Of a stretch of 64,000 nt of DNA, positions 56,811 to 64,000 are shown in pieces (position 1 is the first letter of the stretch; each line of letters begins with the position of its first letter). The translations under genes were made by a program, and so were the position numbers. The DNA is taken from assembly GCA_006384855.1 (NCBI GenBank), contig VCJN01002777.1, positions 1 through 64,000 of the forward strand, given 5' to 3'. This stretch comes from Tetraselmis striata. Its lineage: Eukaryota > Chlorophyta > Chlorodendrophyceae > Chlorodendrales > Chlorodendraceae. The notes under the pieces are model-generated. The model ran no database searches. It was given only the letters and a program-made list of their open reading frames with translations, and was not told the DNA's origin.

Positions 56811-57680
56811 ATGACTAGCTCCTACCAACCCCCGCCGATGCGAGCCGCCGGTGCCGAGTACTGGTGTGCCATGGGGCGTCGCAACTCCAAGCGCCGTATT
56901 CCCGAGGGCAAGGAGGGATGGACGCCTGCCGAGGGGATTCAGGAAGAGGTGACCAAGCAAGAGAATGCGCTGCCACGTGTGTGATGCCTCTGTCTCGAGA
57001 ACTCGCTTCTACGACACTCACACATGGACGGAGGCGTGCGCCAAGCCTCCGGACACCGCCGCGCTTGTCGCAGCCGGTGGTGATGGGCTGATGGCGCCTC
57101 TTCTGCACCCGTGCACCGTACGTGCGTCACACCTCTGCTCCGTCCGGACCCGGTCAGACCGAAATGCGGGCCAAGCCGGGTGATGCAACGACGCCGCCGC
57201 CGCCGCCATCGCCCCCGCCTCCCTCTCCGCCGCTCCCGTCTATCCGAAACGAATCAGCGAGCCCCGCACTACCCAGCGGCGGGGAGGGGCGCTCGGTGTC
57301 GTCTGATGGTGGCATGGCAGCAAGCATGGTAGCGCATGAGACGAAAGCCGAGCTTCACGTGGGCAGTATCATAACCAAGACGTTCGGGACGCGGGGGAGC
57401 TTTCTCGGCCAGGTAGCCTCCCCCCCCCCCCCCCCCCCCCCCCCTCCCCCACCCATGTTGCCCTCCTTGACGTCCCGCTACACCTGCCATAGGCCCACCG
57501 CCGCCATGTGATAGCCACCCGTGTGTATCACCCAACAAACATGTCGTCAGTTGGGGATGGGATAACGAGGACGCAGACCCGGCGGATAGGCAACTGGTGA
57601 TGGAGGTGATTTACAACGACGGCGATTAGGAAGAGCTAACTGGGTTGGAGATACAGCCGCTATACTTGACGACAGAGTAG
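56811..57680 (+). pseudogene. Second BED-like finger/Tudor-like locus, decayed
   Basis: From the ATG at 56811 the frame reads MTSSYQPPPMRAAGAEYWCA and GKEGWTPAEGIQEE, then a frame change. A BED-like finger follows at 56965 (MRCHVCDASVSRTRFYDTHTW then EAC). After a Ser/Pro-rich linker comes ELHVGSIITKTFGTRGSFLGQ at about 57350-57410, ending at a GTAGCC donor followed by a C24 run. The second half of the Tudor-like module, VMEVIYNDGD-stop-EELTGLEIQ, lies at 57.60-57.66 kb. Same architecture as the 42.35 kb gene, but with a stop codon and frame changes. Confidence 0.5.
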
Positions 57681-57842
57681 CTAGGGCGATTTCACTCGCA
57701 GGTTGCCTCAAGGCGCCATTGACGACCTGCCAGCGATGCGCCCCTTGCGCACCCACCGACGGTGCCTTCAGGGGGTGCTTCCCGCGTTGTTGCCCCATAG
57801 TTTAGGTATTGGTAAGAATATCGCACTCGCCAGGTGCAAACG

Positions 57843-58640
57843 ATGATTATGACGGTTACGGACGCGTTCGTCCACATGCTTTGTGCGCATGTGCACCTAC
57901 AGGAGCTACGCGAACTTTTAGACGCCGATAGCGACGCTGAAGCCATTGTCGCGGGGGTTGTGGAAGGCAACCAATGATATCCGGCACTTCGGGCCTGTCT
58001 CCATTTTAGCGCTGGCAATTGTATATAAGCTATGTTGATTTCTGGCCGCTGCCGATGGCACATGCACTACGACGACTGCTGGGGGTAGTCAAGGACTTTT
58101 GGGAGTATGTCGGCACCCTGAACGTTAGTGATCTTTTACATCGATGTTGCTGCCCGCCCCAGGTTCCTGCCGCAAGGGGCGTTGCTGATATGTGTGTGCC
58201 CTCACATGATATGCGGCCCAGCATGAAGAAGATGGACAGGCGGATGGCGATGGTCGCCCTAACCAGTGACTTTGGCAGGCCGGTCCAGCCGATGATGCCG
58301 TCAGCCGGCGCTAGCGGTGTGGTGTGTGCCAACTGGACATGAGAGGACATCCTGCACTTCGCGGAGACTGTGGCAGTGCTAGTCCTTGGGTGAGGGCCCC
58401 TCGTTGCTATTGCTAGGAGTAGCACAACCCAGCTCCGTTGTAATGGAATGATGTCTATTGAGTACGTGACATGCGCGGCAATTGTTGCATGGCGGATATG
58501 TGACAACGCAGAGCATCAACACATGGCAGTCATGTGGCATATGCTGCAAGGAGCGGGCATCCGCTACCTGAGGGACTGCGAGGAGTGTGACGCTCCTGCT
58601 GACAATGAGGAGCTGGTCAAATGAGGGCTTCGACTGCTTG
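57843..58640 (+). pseudogene. Decayed helical-repeat gene fragments
   Basis: Short frames such as HLQELRELLDADSDAEAIVA near 57.88 kb and a clean 60-codon frame at 58450-58632 (MSIEYVTCAAIVAWRICDNA ... RDCEECDAPADNEELVK) look like debris of an alpha-helical repeat protein, possibly ankyrin-like as at 38.6 kb. No continuous gene can be built. Confidence 0.3.
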
Positions 58641-58822
58641 CTGACCTACGCGTAAATGTGCAGCATGTATATTGCGTGATGAAATGATGAAACTGAACCC
58701 GCACAACCTGGTCTGCCGACTCAGAGCTCTGGATGGAGCGTACCGTGCCCCCCCCTCCCACATTTTTCCCTCATACGCACTGTGTCTAGGCTAATGTCAT
58801 ATGAATACATGCCCTATATCAT

Positions 58823-59543
58823 ATGCGTATGCAGGACGTGAAGTGCGTGGCCGGAGGCAGTGGTACCATTGACACGGAGCGGGCATACGGGCGGCAGTTC
58901 TTACTTGAGGCACGTATCAAGTTCCTGCGTGTAGGCATGGACCATGACTTCCCTAGCACGCCTTTCTGGCGGCCATGCTTTGTGAAACAGTGGGAGGCCG
59001 CTAGCACAGACGATGCGGTGGATATGTTTGAGGGCACGGGACCGGGCTGCATGGGCGCCGCTGTGGAGTGGGCATACGGGCGGCAGCTCTAGCTTGAGGC
59101 ACGTATCAAGTTCCAACTGCGTGTAGGCATGGACCCAGACTTCCCTAGCTTGCCTCTATTGCGGCCATGCTTCCCGCCCGCCTGTCGCAGCGGGCATACA
59201 AGCGGCAGTTCTTACTTGAGGCACGTATCAAGTTCGTGCGTGTAGGCATGCACCCAGACTTCCCTAGCATGCCTCTGTGGCGGCCAAGCTTTGTGGGATA
59301 GTGGGAGGCCGCGCTGCCGCAGATGATGCGGTGGATATGTTTGAGGGCACGGGACCGGGCTGCAAGGGCGCCGCTGTGGAGTCAGGCACCTCAGCCGCCC
59401 CCGCTACCTGGGAGGACTGCGAGGAGTGCGAGGTGGCGCTGGCGAAATACTGTGAAGGAACTGGCACTACACTGGAGCATGAGCCGGCATGGAAGGACGA
59501 ATATTATGCAAGGGGGCTTGACCGCCCCAATGACATCAAGTGA
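58823..59543 (+). pseudogene. Tandemly duplicated gene fragment of unknown family
   Basis: A unit encoding AYGRQFLLEARIKFLRVGM, then FWRPCFVKQWEAA and DDAVDMFEGTGPGC, occurs three times: 58880-59066 (full), 59067-59190 (truncated, with an in-frame TAG) and about 59191-59382 (with a stop at the WEAA position). The last copy continues with SAAPATWEDCEECEVALAKY and ends GLDRPNDIK-stop at 59543. That end and the following sequence recur in the large ATR intron. The family is unknown to me. Confidence 0.6.
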
Positions 59544-59765
59544 CTCCCTCCCCCCCCCGCCTCGCCCCCGCCCCCATGCCACCCTCTACCTCCCAATTAG
59601 CTGGAATTGCAACGCAGGTCATAGGTCAAAATATTAACGCAGCATGTTCCGGGTATATACTCAACTTCCTACTACCATGTGAACATCATATTTACTACAT
59701 ACCCCGCTGCGCGTTGCCACCATTCTGCGCGCAGGCGCCCCGCTGCCCCGGCCTCGCTCGCTAGC
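59500..59765 (+). repeat. 3'-end repeat with ORF tail, copy 2
   Basis: Matches 28415-28640: ORF end, C-rich run, AACGCAGCATGTTCCGGG, a CTACTACCATGTGAAC block, then a GC-rich tail. Confidence 0.8.
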
Positions 59766-59802
59766 AAAGGAATGCGGTTTGTGGAATCGACGAACTTGAG
59801 TC

Positions 59803-59930
59803 GATTTCATTCTCATCTGCGGTCATGAATGATTTTTCTGATTGTTGATTGTGATTAATGAGGTTGATTTCACTCTTATCTGCGGTCAAGGATGATTCAT
59901 CCTGATTGTTGATTACGATAAATAAGGTTG
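59803..59930. repeat. Tandem duplication, 63-bp unit
   Basis: Two adjacent copies start GATTTCA-TCT-ATCTGCGGTCA and end near TAAGGTT or TGAGGTT. The period is a multiple of three and stays open on the minus strand (TADKSEINLI/TADENEID), but no gene was recognised. Confidence 0.8.
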
Positions 59931-60124
59931 TTGCGCTATCCCGCAAGTACAACTTTTATCACTAGTGCAAGATACGGGAGGGGACATCATTCGTGGCTAT
60001 CAATGTATCGCACACCAAGACACACGGACGGAAGCGCAACTACTGGATAAAGGCACCCCTCCCCCCACGGCTGACTCCAAACTGCCTACATCGTGTCGCC
60101 CTGCTGAGTGCTGGTATAGACACA

Positions 60125-60240
60125 CCACTCGTCGAAACGGGGTTCGCCTAACCGCGCTTAACACGGTACTTGTACTGTATCCGTACTCAATTTTACTATA
60201 CGATTACTGTATTCCGTATCACCCGCGCCTAACCCTCGCC
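60125..60240 (+). repeat. Family Z end fragment
   Basis: Starts ACTCGTCGAAACGGGG and continues CGCCTAACCGCGCTTAAC, matching the outer end of repeat Z at 14.4 kb and the sequence at 63862. Confidence 0.65.
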
Positions 60241-60461
60241 TAGATCCGCTTACAATCAGCTTATCTCCGCCTATCCGGCGGTGGTCGCGAGTGTCCGCGC
60301 CAAGCCATGACTGCCATGCATGGCAGTACCCGTACGCTAACGGTACGTGATATGAGTCCCTTGCGCATTTTTCGCCCCTCGAGTACCCGCTACACGGGCG
60401 CGCGAGGGCGCTCGGTGCTAGTCGGCCAGAAGCTGACGCGGCGCGAGCACCGGCTGCACGT

Positions 60462-60640
60462 ACTCCCTGCACATCCCTGCACATCCGCTGCACATCGCTG
60501 TGCACATCCCTGGACATCCCTGCACATCCGTTGCACATCGCTGTGCACATCGCTGCACATCCCTGCACATCCGCTAGGCATCCGTTGCACATCCCTGCAC
60601 ATCCATGTACACACATCGTTGCACATGCATGCACGCGCAT
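60462..60640. repeat. CTGCACATCC minisatellite
   Basis: About 15 degenerate 10-12 bp units of the type CTGCACATCC, CGCTGCACATC and CTGTGCACATC. Related GCACATCGC runs occur at 41.99-42.07 kb, likewise just upstream of the shared 80-bp block. Confidence 0.9.
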
Positions 60641-60712
60641 GAAGTTAGGGGTCGCCTGACGGTCACCGCCGCTCACCGCTGAACCAAGCGCGGACAGCCG
60701 CGCACTCGCATC
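60632..60712 (+). repeat. Shared upstream block, copy 2
   Basis: About 93% like 42191-42270. It is followed at 60731 by an ORF (MNNKSPCSPPTATMASAS...) that runs to 61006 and appears to be cut by the gypsy LTR. Confidence 0.8.
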
Positions 60713-60730
60713 GCATAATGACCGCCTCGC

Positions 60731-61006
60731 ATGAACAACAAATCGCCCTGCTCGCCCCCCACTGCCACCATGGCCTCCGCCAGCACCATCCATAACGATG
60801 CCGGCCCAGATGACGCCTCGTGGAAAGGCTGCATGCTGCAAAGTGGGTCGCCCGAGCCCCCGCCTGCCCCGCGCGGCCCGCCCCTGCGCTACTACCTCAC
60901 GACCGTCAGCGCCGACCGCTCGTCGAATGTTTCTGACGGGGTCAAGCTGAACGGCCCTTTGACCACCGCCCGCCTTCGCGAGGCCAGCAGCACTGCGACA
61001 GTCTAG
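60731..61006 (+). CDS. Truncated hypothetical N-terminus
   Basis: An ORF of 91 codons follows the shared upstream block. It reads MNNKSPCSPPTATMASASTI and later RYYLTTVSADRSSNVSDGVK, with no recognised family. Its end falls at the probable LTR edge of the second gypsy element, so the insertion may have truncated it. Confidence 0.35.
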   Translation: MNNKSPCSPPTATMASASTIHNDAGPDDASWKGCMLQSGSPEPPPAPRGPPLRYYLTTVSADRSSNVSDGVKLNGPLTTARLREASSTATV

Positions 61007-61525
61007 GGTGCCTCACGCAGGTCAAGCAGACAAGGCTGTCGTAAACACACAGAAGGCAGCAGAGAGAGAAAGAAACAATGGTTACAACGTTGTCATCACC
61101 CGCCGCTATTTATGCGTATGGCTAGCTCACAGCTAGCCACCACCAAGCGGCACGCGCACTGCTAAGCGCGTCACCGTGGAGAGTCGTGCCTTGAAGTGTC
61201 GAACACGAGGTCGTCGCTTAGAGACCTCCGCACATGTAGTTGACACATCAGTTTATACACAAGTATACAACTGATGTTACAGAGGCAAGTGCATTTTACA
61301 AATATGCCCGCTACGGGTACGCACATGCGTATTATCCCGTAACTACTACTGAACAGTGTACCGGTACCAGTAGGACTCATCTCATGATTCATCATCCACC
61401 AGTACTCGTATTGTGGCGCGTGACACACGCGCTCACACATACGATACAGCAGCAGGTACTCGTACATGAATGATGCTACGATCATACAGTACCCGTACAG
61501 AGTATGCCATTATTGTCACACTACA
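60994..61525 (-). repeat. 3' LTR of second gypsy element (end estimated)
   Basis: Begins TGTAGTGTGACAATAATGG at 61525, right after the purine tract AAGGGGGGAGAGA (61526-61540). A TATA-like CATAAATAG lies near 61110. The proposed far end (…CTGTCGCA) is only a guess, because no second LTR is present to compare. Confidence 0.6.
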
Positions 61526-61571
61526 TCTCTCCCCCCTTGACAACAATGTGAAATAGCATTCCACAGGCAGT

Positions 61572-63854
61572 TTAATTTGCAGTCGGCACACGTGCCGGGT
61601 ATTTATGCATATGCTCCACAAATTCAGGTGACTTTACAAAGTCCAACCATTTGGGAGTAGCCATAAAATCCTGCAATGCTATTGTCCTTTTAACATCAAA
61701 CAAACGATGCCAAACAGGGGCAATAGACTCATCCGCAAAGTGAACAAGAAATTGCAACTGAGTACCACGTAAACCGGGCATGGAACCGATCTTAACGCTG
61801 GTAATCTTGTCAATCTCATACTCATCATCAGAGTCGTCACCGGTACCAACAACAAGAGGTACATGCGGGCGCAACGGCGCAGTGGGACAGGGTCTCAAGT
61901 TATTAACATGAAATACTGGGTGCAACTTAACACCAGCAGGTAATTTCAGTCGATAACTATGACCGCCAATTTTCTCTACAATAGAAAATGGGCCAAGCTG
62001 CTTGTCCATCAGCTTTTTGCAAGGCTGACCTTTGACCTTAAGCAGACGGGTATCCACAGATACTCTATCTCCAACATTGAAGATAGGAGGATTGCGCTGT
62101 TGCGTAACACTAGGTCGAACAGTCAATTCATCTTTATGGACAGCCAACACTGACCGAACCAACTCGTGAATCTCCTTCATATCTTGGATACGTTGCTGAG
62201 CATCACGAGAGAATGCTATTGTTGGTCTTATACCAAACAATACATCCGGAGGCGTTTCAGGATTGAAACCATACATAACCTCAAATGGTGCATGCTCAAT
62301 GCCAAGTGCTTTGTTGGAATTATACGCAAATTCCATCAATGGTAACTGGTCTACCCAGTTTGAACCATCGAAACAACAAAACGCACAAGCCAACTCAGTG
62401 ACTATGGCATTAATGCGTTCGGTCAAACCATCTGTTTCAGGATGTTGGCCACTAGACATGTTCAATTTAGTGCCAAGTCTCCGCCACAGAGTTTGCCAGA
62501 ATGCAGACAGGAACCGTGGATCTCTATCAGAGACGATCACACGAGGTATTCCATGCAGCCTGAATACTTCCTTCAGAAATAATTCAGCTGCCTGTCCACC
62601 AGTCACGTTGACTGTGGTTGGAATAAAATGTGCTTGCCGGGACAGATGGCAACACACAACCAACATAGTATTATAACCATTACTCTCAGGTAACTCGGTT
62701 ATAAAATCCAAACCAACCGTATGCCATGGACGTGGCGGTACTGGTAAGGGCTGTGTTGGTGCAGGTGGCTGCGGACGTGCACGAACACGCCGGCACACCG
62801 AACTTTGTTCACAATAGGTTTTCACGTCATGTCGTATGCGTGTCCACCAAAAACGGTCCAAGGCACGTGCCAAGGTGCTTGCATAAGCACGGTGACCAAC
62901 AGAATCATGTAGCTCATACAATATCTTATTGATGATGTCACGATTGGTTGGTATGCAAAGACGTCCATGTCTCCAAAAATAACCATCGTGCTCTACCACA
63001 TGACCGGACTGCTTCCACCCCCCCCATAAGGAGTAGAACGCGTCCTCTGCATATCCAGCCTTAATAAGGTGGAGAATACTGTCATCAAGGCTAAGTGACG
63101 ACGCACTTACAGCCGACAATACCGCAGTACATGGGCGATGTTCACTCACGAGTGATTCAGCCGCGTCCGGCACATCCCCGGTCCAATATAAGCCACCGAA
63201 ACCAATCGGCTTAAAATCCGGTCTACGCGACAGCGGATCGGCTTCATTCCATTTGCCCTTTCGGTATGCAAGAGATATGGACCCAACAAACGGCTGCAAG
63301 TCGCGTACATAGCGCACTTGTCGCCGGTTCAACCTTTCTGCCGGTTGCCTGAGCAGATGACGCAGGGTGTCATGATCTGAGACAACAAGGAATCGACAGC
63401 ACCCTTCAAGGTAACAACGCCAGTGCTTAATTGATTCACAGACAGCCAAAGCTTCCAAAGCATAAGCACTGTAGGTATTACCACGCTCAGCTGCATTCAG
63501 CTTTCGCGCCCAGTAACTCACTGGTTGAGGACCTCCTCCTTGGTCCTGCAGTAGCACTGCAGCAAGCCCTACGTTGGACGCATCTGTCGCTACGGTGAAC
63601 GTCGCATCCGCCCCCATGGAAGGAATGGAAAGACACGGAGCGGAAATCAGTCGCAGACGAAGGGTCTCAAAGGCTTCCTGACACGCCGGTGACCAGTCAA
63701 CATGAACTGGTTTAGACTTACGCAATAAGTCAGTCAATGGTGCAGTTAAATCACTGAAATGATGAATAAACTTAGAGTAGAAATTGCAGAATTGTACAAA
63801 ACTTCTGATTTCACTCTGAGTTTTAGGGACAGGCCAATCCCTAACTGCAGCCAC
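61572..63854 (-). CDS. Gypsy Pol C-terminal part: RNase H, integrase, chromo-like
   Basis: An uninterrupted frame of 760 codons. It starts in the RT thumb/connection (AAVRDWPVPKTQSEIRSFVQ). RNase H has TVATDASNVGLAAVLLQ and ends at EADPLSRRPD. Integrase has the HHCC finger (LHDSVGHRAYAS ... CEQSSVCRR) and catalytic residues in LDFITELP, SDRDPRFLSAFW and PETDGLTERIN, so D, D and E are all present. The C-terminal part, FLVHFADESIAPVWHRLFDV, resembles a chromodomain. The open frame despite 5' loss suggests a recent truncation. The family differs from the element at 7-13.7 kb. Confidence 0.93.
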   Translation of the reverse strand: MAAVRDWPVPKTQSEIRSFVQFCNFYSKFIHHFSDLTAPLTDLLRKSKPVHVDWSPACQEAFETLRLRLISAPCLSIPSMGADATFTVATDASNVGLAAVLLQDQGGGPQPVSYWARKLNAAERGNTYSAYALEALAVCESIKHWRCYLEGCCRFLVVSDHDTLRHLLRQPAERLNRRQVRYVRDLQPFVGSISLAYRKGKWNEADPLSRRPDFKPIGFGGLYWTGDVPDAAESLVSEHRPCTAVLSAVSASSLSLDDSILHLIKAGYAEDAFYSLWGGWKQSGHVVEHDGYFWRHGRLCIPTNRDIINKILYELHDSVGHRAYASTLARALDRFWWTRIRHDVKTYCEQSSVCRRVRARPQPPAPTQPLPVPPRPWHTVGLDFITELPESNGYNTMLVVCCHLSRQAHFIPTTVNVTGGQAAELFLKEVFRLHGIPRVIVSDRDPRFLSAFWQTLWRRLGTKLNMSSGQHPETDGLTERINAIVTELACAFCCFDGSNWVDQLPLMEFAYNSNKALGIEHAPFEVMYGFNPETPPDVLFGIRPTIAFSRDAQQRIQDMKEIHELVRSVLAVHKDELTVRPSVTQQRNPPIFNVGDRVSVDTRLLKVKGQPCKKLMDKQLGPFSIVEKIGGHSYRLKLPAGVKLHPVFHVNNLRPCPTAPLRPHVPLVVGTGDDSDDEYEIDKITSVKIGSMPGLRGTQLQFLVHFADESIAPVWHRLFDVKRTIALQDFMATPKWLDFVKSPEFVEHMHKYPARVPTAN

Positions 63855-63861
63855 TTCACTC

Positions 63862-64000
63862 GTCGAAACTGGGTCCGCCTAACCGCGTTTAACGACTACC
63901 ACGCGCGATTAGTCGCCTGTATATATCGCGCCTAACGTTAGGCGTCACAGTACTTTAAACTTGGCGGTAAGGATGAGTACGGCAGCGGAGCCCTGCATCA
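63862..64000 (+). repeat. Family Z-like end at gypsy breakpoint
   Basis: Begins ACTCGTCGAAACTGGG and CGCCTAACCGCGTTTAAC directly beside the truncated gypsy element. It then diverges from the other copies and runs off the window. Confidence 0.6.

Larger units (their letters stand above)
60994..63862 (-). mobile_element. 5'-truncated Ty3/gypsy element
   Basis: It retains the C-terminal end of RT, RNase H, integrase, a chromodomain-like tail, purine tract and 3' LTR. It lacks the 5' LTR, gag, protease and RT palm. The break at about 63862 joins it to a sequence starting ACTCGTCGAA, the end of repeat family Z, so the loss is tied to a Z insertion or recombination. Confidence 0.85.

Noticed and set aside
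60462-60640. CRISPR-like short repeat array
   Set aside because: The 10-12 bp units are contiguous and degenerate with no unique spacers; this is a minisatellite in a eukaryotic genome.

Overview
This is nuclear DNA of a eukaryote, most likely from the green (plant) lineage. Two host genes contain GT-AG introns, and the kinase gene ends in a FATC tail (YIWWM-WF) that resembles plant ATR proteins. I cannot name the species. The window carries very long G/C homopolymers (more than 20 runs of about 15-38 nt), many of them inside introns, and a dense, nested transposon load.

Layout. 0-3.5 kb: an ancient, riddled Ty3/gypsy pol on the + strand. 3.5-6.5 kb: nothing codable, one G31 run and one dispersed repeat. 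6.56-13.9 kb: a deleted copy of a tyrosine-recombinase (YR) element, split by a young 6.7 kb chromodomain Ty3/gypsy element (412-bp LTRs differing at one base, TSD GCCCC). 13.9-14.45 kb: a repeat here called Z. 16.5-17.1 kb: a complete three-exon TMEM256/DUF423 membrane-protein gene on +. 17.47-33.34 kb: the ATR checkpoint kinase gene on -, convergent with it, with many exons and one 2.3 kb intron holding a transposon remnant. 33.8-34.85 kb: a terminal-inverted-repeat element next to the ATR start. 34.9-36.9 kb: tandemly arranged Ty1/copia remnants. 37-50.2 kb: repeats (Z, W) and a 653-bp inverted repeat containing a dead ankyrin-like gene, then a multi-exon BED-finger/Tudor-like gene, a Cys-rich transposase-like tail and a 370-bp tandem array. 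50.2-53.75 kb: the fuller YR element with a Gag-like ORF and a recombinase but no reverse transcriptase. 56.8-57.7 kb: a second, decayed BED/Tudor-like locus. 58.8-59.5 kb: a tandemly duplicated gene fragment. 61-63.86 kb: a 5'-truncated second gypsy element with an intact RNase H-integrase ORF.

The two host genes are housekeeping: ATR starts DNA-damage and replication-stress signalling, and TMEM256 is a small membrane protein of unknown role. The rest is transposon history. The most noteworthy structures are three. First, the young gypsy element has a textbook -1 frameshift heptamer directly before its gag stop and an extra module (methyltransferase-like plus Nudix-like) ahead of its protease. 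Second, the YR element has its own deletion derivatives. Third, BED finger plus Tudor-like domain genes occur twice.
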